Shown here: piece by piece, positions 7,613 through 15,046 of the stretch
Layout: every line of letters starts with the position of its first letter
Numbering within the stretch: the first letter of the stretch is position 1
Assembly: GCA_046292445.1 (NCBI GenBank)
Contig: JBKBQT010000025.1
Location: 1 to 47,771, forward strand
Direction: 5' to 3'
DNA: 47,771 nt
From: CALIZF01 sp046292445
Lineage (GTDB): Bacteria > Pseudomonadota > Alphaproteobacteria > Rhodobacterales > Rhodobacteraceae
The notes under the pieces: model-generated
Database searches by the model: none
Seen by the model: only the letters and a program-made list of their open reading frames with translations
What the model was told of the DNA's origin: nothing
Position numbers and translations under genes: made by a program

Positions 7613-8289
7613 CGCTCAAGGTCTATATCGGGTGGGACAGCCGCGAGGATATCGCCTATCAGGTCTGCCGCCAGTCGATCCTGCGCCATGCCGCAGAAGC
7701 GCCGGCGATCTACCCGCTGCGCCAGCAGGCACTGCGCGAGCTCGGCCTCTATACCCGCCCGCCCGACCGGGCGGCGACCGAGTTCTCGCTCACCCGGTTC
7801 CTCGTGCCCTATCTTGCGGCGCATGACGGCTGGTCGATCTTCGTCGATTGCGATTTCCTCTTCACGACCGACATCGCCGGGGTGCTGGCACTCGCCGAAC
7901 CCGGCAAGGCGGTGCATGTGGTGCAGCACGATTACGTGCCGGTGCAGGCAGTCAAGATGGACGGACAGGTGCAGACCGCCTATCCGCGCAAGAACTGGTC
8001 ATCCTTCATGCTGTTCGACGGCCGCCACCCGGCGGTGCGGGCGCTCACCCCGGCGGTGGTCAATGCCGCCACGCCTGCCTTCCTGCACCGGTTCCAATGG
8101 CTGCGGGACGCCGACATCGGCGCCCTGCCGCTGGCCTGGAACTTTCTCGAGGGCGAATATCCCAAGCCGGCCGAGACCCCGGCCGCCATCCACTACACCA
8201 ACGGCGGCCCGTGGTTTCCCGAATGGGCGGATGTGGATTACGCCGACCTCTGGCGGGCCGAGCGCGACCTCTACTGCGCCGCACATTGA
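7609..8289 (+). CDS. Glycosyltransferase, probably for LPS
   Basis: This 226-residue protein looks like a GT-A fold glycosyltransferase. It opens with KVYIGWDSREDIAYQVC, has FVDCDFLF with a DxD-type metal site (Asp80, Asp82), and ends with IHYTNGGPWFPEW, which resembles the HxxGxxKPW-type closing motif of GT8-like enzymes. There are no membrane segments, so it should work on the cytoplasmic face. It overlaps kdsA by four bases, so it is co-transcribed with the Kdo genes and probably adds a sugar to the LPS core. Donor and acceptor cannot be deduced. Confidence 0.8.
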   Translation: MTLKVYIGWDSREDIAYQVCRQSILRHAAEAPAIYPLRQQALRELGLYTRPPDRAATEFSLTRFLVPYLAAHDGWSIFVDCDFLFTTDIAGVLALAEPGKAVHVVQHDYVPVQAVKMDGQVQTAYPRKNWSSFMLFDGRHPAVRALTPAVVNAATPAFLHRFQWLRDADIGALPLAWNFLEGEYPKPAETPAAIHYTNGGPWFPEWADVDYADLWRAERDLYCAAH

Positions 8290-8305
8290 CCGGCGCCGCC
8301 GCCGG
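8290..8305 (+). terminator. Hairpin after the Kdo operon
   Basis: CCGGCG and CGCCGG form a 6-bp all-GC stem around CCGC directly after the glycosyltransferase stop codon. There is no T run, so intrinsic termination is uncertain. Confidence 0.35.
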
Positions 8306-8398
8306 CAAGGTTTGGCGCAGCCCCCGCGGCGGCGCGACGCGCCCGCTTGCAGGCGTCATGCAGAAGCGTAGTGTGCGCGCGAGAGCGCGGAGGCGTGC

Positions 8399-9286
8399 AT
8401 GGGGCTCGACAGCTGGGATGAGGTTCGCACGGCCTGGGCCGTCGCACGGCTCGGCACTGTTTCGGGGGCGGCCGAGGTGCTGGGGGTCCACCATGCGACC
8501 GTGATCCGTCACATCGACGCGCTGGAGCGGCGGCTGGGCGCCAAGCTTTTCCAGCGCCATGCACGCGGCTACACCCCGACCGAGGCGGGGCGCGACCTCC
8601 TGCGCGTCGCGCAGGCGACGGCGGACCAGTTCGGCCAGCTTGCCGGGCGCATCCGCGGGCAGGGCGACGCGGTGGCAGGCGAATTGACGGTAACCTCGAT
8701 CACCGGCATCGCGCCGCTTCTGGCGCCCGTGCTGGCCTCGTTCCAGGCGCTGCACCCGGATGTATCGGTGCGGTTCCTCACCGATACGCGCGTCTTCCGG
8801 CTCGAATACGGCGAGGCGCATGTCGCCCTGCGCGCCGGCGCGGCGCCGGAAGAGCCGGACAACGTCGTGCAGCCCTTCGGCCATCTGCGCGCCGCGCTCT
8901 ATGCCTCGAAGAGCTATGTCGCGGCGCATGGCATGCCGGCCGATCCGCAGGATTTCGACCGCCACCGCTTCATCGCGCCCGAGGGGCCGCCGCTGCGCGC
9001 GCCGTCGAACCGCTGGCTGATCGACACGGTGGACAGCGACCGGATCGTGTTCCGCGCGAGCGAGCCGGCGGCGCTGATGGCCGCGCTGCGGGCCGGGGCC
9101 GGGATCGGCTTTGCCTCGGTGTTCGAGGCGGGCGGCGACCCCGATCTGGTCGAGGTGATGGCGCCGCGGGCCGAATGGGCCGCGCCGCTCTGGCTCGTCA
9201 CCCATGTGGACCTGCACCGCACGACCAAGGTGCAGGCGTTCCTGACGCATCTGAAGGATGCCGCGCGCGGCTGGTCGGCGCTGTGA
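8399..9286 (+). CDS. LysR-family transcriptional regulator
   Basis: A 295-residue LysR-type regulator. The N-terminal winged helix-turn-helix spans about 5-65 (VARLGTVSGAAEVLGVHHATVIRHIDALERRLGAKLFQR). The effector-binding domain follows from about 92 to the end. GGAGG lies six bases before the ATG at 8399. Upstream, TGCA-N7-TGCA near 8346-8361 could be an autoregulatory site. LysR proteins often control a neighbour, and the EamA transporter gene starts 28 bases downstream on the same strand, so the two may form an operon. The effector is unknown. Confidence 0.9.
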   Translation: MGLDSWDEVRTAWAVARLGTVSGAAEVLGVHHATVIRHIDALERRLGAKLFQRHARGYTPTEAGRDLLRVAQATADQFGQLAGRIRGQGDAVAGELTVTSITGIAPLLAPVLASFQALHPDVSVRFLTDTRVFRLEYGEAHVALRAGAAPEEPDNVVQPFGHLRAALYASKSYVAAHGMPADPQDFDRHRFIAPEGPPLRAPSNRWLIDTVDSDRIVFRASEPAALMAALRAGAGIGFASVFEAGGDPDLVEVMAPRAEWAAPLWLVTHVDLHRTTKVQAFLTHLKDAARGWSAL

Positions 9287-9314
9287 GCCACGGCAGGGTC
9301 GGCCGGGTGGCCCC

Positions 9315-10223
9315 GTGACCGGGGCCGCCCGCGGGCATGCGGCGATGCTCGGCTTTTCGATCTTCGTTGCCGGCAGCTTCAGCCTCGGCGCGCTTGCGGC
9401 CAACGAGATCGCGCCCGCCGCGCTCAACGCCGTGCGGTTCCTCATCGCCGCCGCGATCCTCGGCGCCTTCGCCGCCGCCGGGCCGGGGTTCCGCCGCGCG
9501 CATCTGGCCGCGCCCTGGCGCTATCTCGTGCTCGGCGCGGTCTTTGCGGTCTATTTCGTTCTGATGTTCGAGGGGCTCAAGACCGCCGCACCGGTATCCA
9601 CCGCAGCCGTCTTTACCCTCACCCCGGTGATGTCGGCCGCCTTCGGCTGGCTGATGCTGCGGCAGGTGACGACGCCGCGCATGGCCGCGGCCCTGACGGT
9701 CGGGGCGGCCGGGGCGCTGTGGGTTATCTTCCGCGCCGATCTGGGCGCGCTGCTCGCCTTTCAACTCGGGCGGGGCGAGGCGCTCTATTTCGTCGGCTGC
9801 GTGGCACATGCCGCGTTAACGCCCATGCTGCGCCTGTTCAACCGCGGCGAGCCGGCGGCAGTCTCCACGACGATGGTGATGGTGGGCGGCTTCGTGGTGC
9901 TGCTGGTCTGGGGCTGGGGCGATCTGGCGGCGACCGACTGGGCCGGGCTGCCGGGAATCGTCTGGATCACTTTGGGCTATGTCGCTGTCTTTGCCTCGGC
10001 GCTGACGTTCTTCCTGCTCAGCTATGCCGCCCAGCGGCTGCCGGCGGCCAAGGTGATGGCCTATACCTATCTTGTCCCGGCCTGGGTGATCCTGTGGGAA
10101 CTGGCGCTGGGCCGGCCGGCGCCGCCGGCGACGGTGCTCGTGGGGGTGGCGCTGACGGCGGTGGCGCTGGCGCTTCTGCTCAAGCCCGAGGGGGCCGCGC
10201 CGCGTTCCGTAACGCCGGGATGA
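9315..10223 (+). CDS. EamA/DMT-family transporter
   Basis: This is a 302-residue inner-membrane protein with about ten hydrophobic helices arranged as two EamA repeats, for example FSIFVAGSFSLGALAANEIA in the first and YVAVFASALTFFLLSYAAQ in the second. DMT-family members export amino acids, metabolites or other small solutes. I chose GTG at 9315 because the frame upstream overlaps the LysR stop and lacks hydrophobic sequence; GGGTGG precedes it. The gene follows the LysR regulator closely, which may control it. The substrate cannot be inferred. Confidence 0.88.
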   Translation: MTGAARGHAAMLGFSIFVAGSFSLGALAANEIAPAALNAVRFLIAAAILGAFAAAGPGFRRAHLAAPWRYLVLGAVFAVYFVLMFEGLKTAAPVSTAAVFTLTPVMSAAFGWLMLRQVTTPRMAAALTVGAAGALWVIFRADLGALLAFQLGRGEALYFVGCVAHAALTPMLRLFNRGEPAAVSTTMVMVGGFVVLLVWGWGDLAATDWAGLPGIVWITLGYVAVFASALTFFLLSYAAQRLPAAKVMAYTYLVPAWVILWELALGRPAPPATVLVGVALTAVALALLLKPEGAAPRSVTPG

Positions 10224-10248
10224 AGTTTCCATGAAACCCGGCGCGGGC

Positions 10249-10262
10249 TTGATCTGGCGCAA
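10249..10262. promoter_or_regulatory. FNR-type box upstream of the PstB-like gene
   Basis: TTGATCTGGCGCAA lies 56 bases before the ATG at 10319 and is identical to the box at 32453-32466. Its position would suit a class II activator site, given a short leader. A separate palindrome, GTTTC-CAT-GAAAC, lies at 10225-10237. Binding by an FNR-family protein is inferred. Confidence 0.5.
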
Positions 10263-10318
10263 CTGCGCGGGCGGCGTTTGACGGCACCCTTTCCGCATCC
10301 CCGCCGCAGGAGCCGCCG

Positions 10319-11155
10319 ATGTATGACAACACCGCCCCCCAGCACGCCCCCCAGCACGCGCCGCAGACCTATGTCCACCCGCACGGCCGCAACGCCGAGC
10401 CCGTGGTCACGGTGCGCGGGCTCAACCTCTGGTATGGCGACAAGCATGCGCTGATCGACGTCGATTTCGACCTCTACCCCGGCGAGATCCTCGCCTTCAT
10501 CGGCCCCTCGGGCTGCGGCAAGACGACCGCGCTCAAATGCCTCAACCGGATGCACGACGACACGCGCGACCTGCGCCAGACCGGGACGATCACGCTCGAC
10601 GGCCGCGACATCCATGCCCCCGAGGTCGATCCGCCGCTGCTGCGCCGCCGCTTCGGCTGGGTGGCGCAAAAGCCCAATCCCTTCCCGCGATCGGTCTACG
10701 ACAATGTCGCCTACGGCCCGCGCATCCACGGCCTTGCCGAACCGGGCGCCGAGATGGACGCCCATGTCGAGGCCTGCCTGCGCCGCGCCGAGCTCTGGGA
10801 CGAGGTGAAGGACGACCTGCACGGCCGCGACGGCACCACCCTGTCGGGGGGCCAGCAGCAGCGGCTGTGCATCGCGCGGGCCCTGTCCACCAAGCCGGAC
10901 GTGCTGCTGATGGACGAACCGACCGGCTCGATCGACCCGATCGCCACGCACAAGGTGGAAAACCTGCTGGTGACGCTCAAGGCCGATCATGCGATCGTCG
11001 TCATCACCCATTCGATGATGGAGGCGCGCCGGATCGCCGACCGGGTGGCCTATTTCCACCTCGGGCGGCTGCTGGAGATCGGCCCGACGGCGGCAGTCTT
11101 CGATGCGCCGCGCACGGCGGAATGCCGGCGCTTCATTGCCGGGCGCACGGGGTGA
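10319..11155 (+). CDS. PstB-like ABC transporter ATPase (orphan)
   Basis: The 278-residue ATPase resembles PstB of the phosphate importer. Walker A is GPSGCGKTT (62-70), followed by the PstB-like LKCLNRMHD. The Q-loop region is AQKPNPFPRSVYDNVAYGPR, the signature is LSGGQQQR (175-182) and Walker B is VLLMDEP (195-201). The D-loop region TGSIDPIATHKVENLL differs from the usual SALDP. An N-terminal extension of about 28 residues contains a repeated APQH motif. AGGAG precedes the ATG. No pstS, pstC, pstA or phoU gene adjoins it: the flanks are an EamA transporter and a convergent ArsR gene four bases away. It may serve permeases encoded elsewhere or another anion transporter. Confidence 0.85.
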   Translation: MYDNTAPQHAPQHAPQTYVHPHGRNAEPVVTVRGLNLWYGDKHALIDVDFDLYPGEILAFIGPSGCGKTTALKCLNRMHDDTRDLRQTGTITLDGRDIHAPEVDPPLLRRRFGWVAQKPNPFPRSVYDNVAYGPRIHGLAEPGAEMDAHVEACLRRAELWDEVKDDLHGRDGTTLSGGQQQRLCIARALSTKPDVLLMDEPTGSIDPIATHKVENLLVTLKADHAIVVITHSMMEARRIADRVAYFHLGRLLEIGPTAAVFDAPRTAECRRFIAGRTG

Positions 11156-11159
11156 GCGG

Positions 11160-11498
11160 CTAGCCCGTTCCCCGCGCCGGGTCGAGTTCCGCGGCGAGGA
11201 ACCGCTCGAAGTCGTCGAGGTGGACCGGCTCGAACTGCCCGAACCCCTGCATCCAGACCGAGGCCGCGCGCATCCCGTCGGGCTCGAGCTTGCACCAGAT
11301 GATCCGCCCGCGCTTTTCCTGGCTGATGAGGCCGGCGGCGGCGAGGATCGACAGGTGCTTGGAAATCGCGGCCAGCGACTGGGCGAAGGGCGCGGCGACA
11401 TCGGTCACCGCCATGTCATCCTCGAGCAGCAGGGCAAGGATCGCCCGCCGGGTCGGGTCGGCCAGCGCGGAAAAGACGGCATCGAGACGGTCGCCCAT
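11160..11498 (-). CDS. ArsR-type winged-helix regulator
   Basis: A 112-residue dimeric winged-helix DNA-binding protein. The core ALADPTRRAILALLLEDDMAVTDVA, then SLAAISKHLSILAAAGLISQEKRGRIIWCKLEP, is typical of ArsR regulators that usually pair with SRPBCC-type partners. It has only one cysteine (in IIWCKL), so it lacks the metal-binding cysteine pairs of true metal sensors. The ATG at 11498 is the first plausible start; the open frame upstream is antisense to atpI. It ends four bases from the convergent PstB-like gene and is divergent from atpI, with a 214-base region between. Its target is unknown. Confidence 0.85.
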   Translation of the reverse strand: MGDRLDAVFSALADPTRRAILALLLEDDMAVTDVAAPFAQSLAAISKHLSILAAAGLISQEKRGRIIWCKLEPDGMRAASVWMQGFGQFEPVHLDDFERFLAAELDPARGTG

Positions 11499-11655
11499 GG
11501 CGCGAGGCTGCGCCGGCACCGCGGAAAGGTCAACCGGCGGGTTGAATGTTGCAGCGCGGCATGGACCGCCCGCCGCGCCTGCGACAATCCGGCGGCAGTG
11601 AATTTCGTTATGTATTTCAGAGCCATGGAGAACGAGGTGCCCACCCGGGGCCGGG

Positions 11656-11684
11656 TTGACTCGGCGCACGGCCGTCACTAGGTT
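11656..11684 (+). promoter_or_regulatory. Candidate atp (F0) operon promoter
   Basis: TTGACT (11656-11661) and TAGGTT (11679-11684) are exactly 17 bases apart, a good housekeeping sigma promoter for this group. The predicted start would give a leader of about 20 bases before atpI at 11713. The same TAGGNT -10 form occurs before the MORN and enoyl-CoA hydratase genes. Confidence 0.5.
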
Positions 11685-11712
11685 GCCTCCAGCTTCGGAA
11701 GGGGGTGCCCTG

Positions 11713-12042
11713 ATGCCCGATGACCCCGACGCCGACCGGCTTGCCCGGCTCGAGGCGCGGATCGCGGCGGCAAAGGCGGCGGACAGACCCCGGTCCGAGG
11801 GCATGCGCGGCGTCTCGCAGGGCGAGGTCGCGTGGCGGATGGTCATCGAGCTGGTGACGGGCATGGCGCTCGGGCTGGCGATCGGTCTGGGGCTCGACAC
11901 CGTGTTGGGCACTGCGCCGGTGATGATCGTCATCTTCGCCCTGCTCGGCTTTGCGGCCGGCATCCGCACGATGCTGGGCACTGCAAGGTCACTGAACAAG
12001 ACCATGCCGGGCGATGACCCGGCCGACGACAAGAGGGGCTGA
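11713..12042 (+). CDS. atpI: ATP synthase subunit I (AtpI/AtpZ)
   Basis: This 109-residue membrane protein has two hydrophobic helices at about 42-62 and 66-88 (GMALGLAIGLGLDTVLGTAPVM and IVIFALLGFAAGIRTML) after a charged N-terminus. It matches the AtpI family, which helps assemble the c-ring or supplies magnesium in F-type synthases but is not part of the mature enzyme. It is the first gene of the F0 operon, three bases before the atpB GTG. The ATG at 11713 follows GGAAGGGGG. Confidence 0.88.
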   Translation: MPDDPDADRLARLEARIAAAKAADRPRSEGMRGVSQGEVAWRMVIELVTGMALGLAIGLGLDTVLGTAPVMIVIFALLGFAAGIRTMLGTARSLNKTMPGDDPADDKRG

Positions 12043-12045
12043 CCA

Positions 12046-12798
12046 GTGGCGACGGACGGGGCTTCGAGCGGTCTTTCCATCCATCCGATGGATCAGTTCA
12101 TCGTCAAGCCGCTGTTCGGCGGGGCGGATATCGCGTTCTACACCCCGACCAACGTCACGCTGTGGCTCGCCCTCGCCGTGGCCGCGATCGCGGCGCTGTT
12201 CGTGCTCGGGACGCGGGCTCAGGATATCGTGCCGGGCCGCGCGCAATCGGTGGCCGAACTCGTCTACGGCTTCATCCACAACATGGTCGAGGATGTAACG
12301 GGGCATGAGGGGGCGAAATACTTCCCCTACATCATGACCTTGTTCCTCTTCATCCTGACGGCCAACCTGCTCGGCCTGATCCCGATGAGCTTTACCACCA
12401 CCAGCCATGTCGCCGTCACGGCGACGCTTGCGCTGCTGGTGTTCGTCGGCGTCACCGCGCTCGGCATCGCGCGCAAGGGCGCGGGGTTCCTTGCGATGTT
12501 CTGGGTCTCGTCGGCACCGCTTCCGCTGCGGCCCGTCCTCGCGGTGATCGAGCTCATCTCGTATTTCGTGCGCCCGGTGAGCCATTCGATCCGCCTTGCC
12601 GGCAACCTGCTCGCGGGTCACGCGGTCATCAAGGTGTTCGCGGGCTTTGCCTCGGTTGCGCTCATCTCGCCCGTGGCGATCGGCGCGATCACGGCGATCT
12701 ACGCGCTCGAGCTGCTGGTGGCCGTCGTGCAGGCCTATGTCTTCACCATCCTGACCTGCGTCTACCTCAAGGACGCGGTCGGCGACGCGCATCACTGA
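12046..12798 (+). CDS. atpB: ATP synthase F0 subunit a
   Basis: Subunit a forms the proton half-channels next to the c-ring. The 250-residue protein has several membrane helices, the TANLLGLIPMSF segment, and the invariant arginine in RPVSHSIRLAGNLLAGH (Arg183) essential for proton transfer. The GTG at 12046 is taken as the start, giving the N-terminus MATDGASSGLSIHPMDQF; an internal ATG at 12088 is a weaker alternative because it would trim the conserved IHPMDQF motif. It lies in the atpI-atpB-atpE-b'-b operon. Confidence 0.96.
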   Translation: MATDGASSGLSIHPMDQFIVKPLFGGADIAFYTPTNVTLWLALAVAAIAALFVLGTRAQDIVPGRAQSVAELVYGFIHNMVEDVTGHEGAKYFPYIMTLFLFILTANLLGLIPMSFTTTSHVAVTATLALLVFVGVTALGIARKGAGFLAMFWVSSAPLPLRPVLAVIELISYFVRPVSHSIRLAGNLLAGHAVIKVFAGFASVALISPVAIGAITAIYALELLVAVVQAYVFTILTCVYLKDAVGDAHH

Positions 12799-12841
12799 CG
12801 CGCAGCATCCTTCACAGCCATTCCAACCACAGGAGCATCCA

Positions 12842-13078
12842 ATGGAAGGCGATATCGCGGAAATGGGCAAATACATCGGTGCGGGCCTTGCGGCCTTCGG
12901 CCTTGGCGGGGCCGGCATCGGTGTGGGCAACATCGCGGGAAACTTCCTTGCCGGCGCCCTGCGCAACCCCTCGGCCGCGCCGGGGCAGACCGCGAACCTC
13001 TTCGTCGGCATCGCCTTCGCCGAAGCGCTCGGGATCTTTTCGTTCCTGATCGCGCTTCTGCTGATGTTCGCCGTCTGA
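12842..13078 (+). CDS. atpE: ATP synthase F0 subunit c
   Basis: The 78-residue c subunit is a helical hairpin that oligomerises into the rotating ring. The glycine-rich first helix (GAGLAAFGLGGAGIGVGN), the polar loop RNPSAAPGQT, and the second helix with the proton-carrying carboxylate Glu61 (GIAFAEALGIFSFLIALLL) are all present. No sodium-binding ligand pattern is evident, so it is proton-type. CAGGAG lies about five bases upstream of the ATG. Confidence 0.97.
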   Translation: MEGDIAEMGKYIGAGLAAFGLGGAGIGVGNIAGNFLAGALRNPSAAPGQTANLFVGIAFAEALGIFSFLIALLLMFAV

Positions 13079-13143
13079 TCCTGTCCCTGTGACGCCAGGC
13101 CGGGGCGGTCGCCCCGGCCCCGACACCTTGCAGGGAGACGACG

Positions 13144-13662
13144 ATGGCGACCGAACCCGGTGCCGCCCCCGCCGTGGGGATGCCGCAACTCGATACCTCC
13201 ACCTTTGCCAACCAGATCTTCTGGCTGCTGATCGCGCTTGGCGCGATCTACTGGATCCTCACGCGCATCGCGCTGCCGCGCATCGAGGCAATCCTGACCG
13301 AGCGCAAGGGGACGATCACGAACGACCTGCTCGCGGCCGAGGAGTTCAAGGGCAAGGCCAAGGCTGCCGAGGCTGCCTACGGCGAGGCGCTGGCGCAGGC
13401 GCGCGCCGAAGCCAACCGGATCGTCGCCGAGGCGCGCGCGGCGATCCAGCTGGAGCTCGATGCCGCGACCGCCAAGGCCGATGCCGAGATTGCCGCCCGC
13501 GCGGCGGAATCCGAAAGCCGCATCATGGCGATCCGTGCGACGGCAGTCGAGAGCGTCACGCTTGTCGCGAACGACACGGCCGAGGCGCTCGTCGCCGCGC
13601 TCGGGGGCAAGACCGATGCGGACACGGTGTCCGCGGCAGTTGCCGCCCGGCTGAAAGGATAA
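13144..13662 (+). CDS. atpX: ATP synthase F0 subunit b'
   Basis: This 172-residue protein has one membrane helix at about 22-42 (ANQIFWLLIALGAIYWILTRI) followed by a long alanine- and glutamate-rich coiled coil. The N-terminal MPQLDTSTFANQIFWL and the motif ALPRIEAILTERKGTI mark it as b' rather than b. In photosynthetic and related alphaproteobacteria b and b' form a heterodimeric peripheral stalk. It lies between atpE and the b gene, three bases upstream of the latter. Confidence 0.93.
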   Translation: MATEPGAAPAVGMPQLDTSTFANQIFWLLIALGAIYWILTRIALPRIEAILTERKGTITNDLLAAEEFKGKAKAAEAAYGEALAQARAEANRIVAEARAAIQLELDAATAKADAEIAARAAESESRIMAIRATAVESVTLVANDTAEALVAALGGKTDADTVSAAVAARLKG

Positions 13663-13665
13663 CAG

Positions 13666-14223
13666 ATGCGCCTGCTCATCACGCTTGCGCTCGCGCTCGG
13701 CGCGGTGCCCGCCGCGGCGGCCTCCGGGCCCTTCCTGTCGCTGCGCAATTCGGATTTCGTGGTCCTGATCGCATTCCTCGTCTTCGTCGGGGTGCTCGTG
13801 TACTTCAAGGTGCCGGGCCTGCTCGGCGGCCTGCTCGACAAGCGCGCAGCCGGCATCAGGACCGAGATCGAGACCGCCCGCGCCCTGCGCGACGAGGCCA
13901 AGGCGCTGCTCGCCTCCTATGAGCGCAAGTCGCGCGAGGTCAAGGATCAGGCCGAGCGTATCGTGGCCAGCGCCCGCGAGGATGCGATGACCGCCGCCGA
14001 GGCGGCCAAGGAAGAGATCCGGCGCAATATCGCGCGCCGCCTGAAGGCGGCCGAGGACCAGATCGCCGCGGCCGAGGCCGATGCGATCCGCGCCGTGCGC
14101 GAACAGGCGATTGCCGTCGCCGTCGCCGCGGCGGGCGATGTGCTCGCCCGCCAGATGACGGCCAAAGCGGCTGGCGCCCTGATCGACGATGGCATTGCCG
14201 AGGTCGGCGCGCGCCTGCACTGA
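13666..14223 (+). CDS. atpF: ATP synthase F0 subunit b
   Basis: The 185-residue product starts with a hydrophobic, signal-like stretch (LLITLALALGAVPAAAA), then a membrane helix (FVVLIAFLVFVGVLVYFKVPGLL) and the b-type motif LLDKRAAGIRTEIETARALRDEAKALLASYERKSREV, followed by a long helical stalk. It pairs with b' to hold F1. It is the last gene of the F0 operon; the F1 genes are not in this window, which is usual for Rhodobacterales, where F0 and F1 operons are separate. Confidence 0.93.
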   Translation: MRLLITLALALGAVPAAAASGPFLSLRNSDFVVLIAFLVFVGVLVYFKVPGLLGGLLDKRAAGIRTEIETARALRDEAKALLASYERKSREVKDQAERIVASAREDAMTAAEAAKEEIRRNIARRLKAAEDQIAAAEADAIRAVREQAIAVAVAAAGDVLARQMTAKAAGALIDDGIAEVGARLH

Positions 14224-14248
14224 CACCGCCGGGTTGAGCGTGCGCGGG

Positions 14249-14265
14249 GCGCCCTGCCGGGGCGC
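14249..14265 (+). terminator. Hairpin after the F0 operon
   Basis: GCGCCC and GGGCGC form a 6-bp GC stem with a 5-base loop, 26 bases after the atpF stop and 22 bases before the stop of the convergent OmpA gene. It lacks a T run and could act for both strands. Confidence 0.4.
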
Positions 14266-14286
14266 TCCGCGCCGTTTGCATGCGGC

Positions 14287-14937
14287 TCAAAGCGGCCGGA
14301 TGACGATCTCGACCCGGCGGTTCTGCGCCCGGCCCTGCGGCGTCAGGTTGGTGGCGACCGGAATATCCTCGCCGCGCCCCACTGCGACCACCCGCCCCGC
14401 GGGCACCCCCGCACCGATCAGCACCGAGGCGACGGCGCCGGCCCGGCGTTGCGACAGGTCGAGGTTGTAGGCTGCGCTGCCGGTGTTGTCGGTGTGGCCG
14501 ATCACCTCGACCCGCGTGTTCGGATATTGCAGCAGGTTCGCCGCAACCGCCCGCAGATCCGCCTGAAGGTCGGGACGCACCGCCGCACTGTCGGTGGCAA
14601 AGAGGATGTCCTGCGGCATCGTCACGACCAGGGAATCGCCGGTATTCACGATCCCCACATTGGGGTTGCCGATGTCGCGCCGCAGATCCGCCGCCTGCCG
14701 GTCGAGCGCGGTGCCGATGGCCCCGCCGACCGCCGCCCCGATCACTGCGCCCGCCGCACCCGCGAGCAGCGGATCGGCCCCGCCCGGCCGCGTTGCCAGC
14801 CCGGTGAAGCCGCCGAGCATCGCACCGGCGATCGCGCCCTGCCGGGCGCGGCTCTCGCCGGTCGTGTTCGGATCGGCGCAACCGGCCAGCGCGATCGCAC
14901 CGGCCAGGGTCAGGATTACAGGGGTTCTCGTCATCAT
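14287..14937 (-). CDS. OmpA-family lipoprotein (YiaD-like)
   Basis: The 216-residue product is an outer-membrane lipoprotein likely to hold the peptidoglycan. It has a lipoprotein signal with lipobox LAGC (Cys20). A glycine-zipper segment at about 30-75 follows (AIAGAMLGGFTGL and GAAGAVIGAAVGGAIGTALD). The OmpA C-terminal domain occupies about 100-216, with VIGHTDNTGSAAYNLDLSQRRA and GRAQNRRVEI binding diaminopimelate. This order is typical of YiaD-like proteins. Two adjacent ATGs (14937 and 14934) are possible starts; everything further upstream in the frame is non-homologous. Confidence 0.92.
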   Translation of the reverse strand: MMTRTPVILTLAGAIALAGCADPNTTGESRARQGAIAGAMLGGFTGLATRPGGADPLLAGAAGAVIGAAVGGAIGTALDRQAADLRRDIGNPNVGIVNTGDSLVVTMPQDILFATDSAAVRPDLQADLRAVAANLLQYPNTRVEVIGHTDNTGSAAYNLDLSQRRAGAVASVLIGAGVPAGRVVAVGRGEDIPVATNLTPQGRAQNRRVEIVIRPL

Positions 14938-15046
14938 TACTGCCGCCTCGACTGCTACCGCCCTGTCAGGCAGGGCTTGGGCGCAGTATACCGCCGGCGG
15001 CAGGCGCGCGAACAGGCCCATGACAGCACGGGCGGCATTCCGCCCA

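Noticed and set aside
11989..14226. A 745-codon minus-strand open frame
   Set aside because: It is antisense to the whole F0 operon and lacks any recognisable domain.
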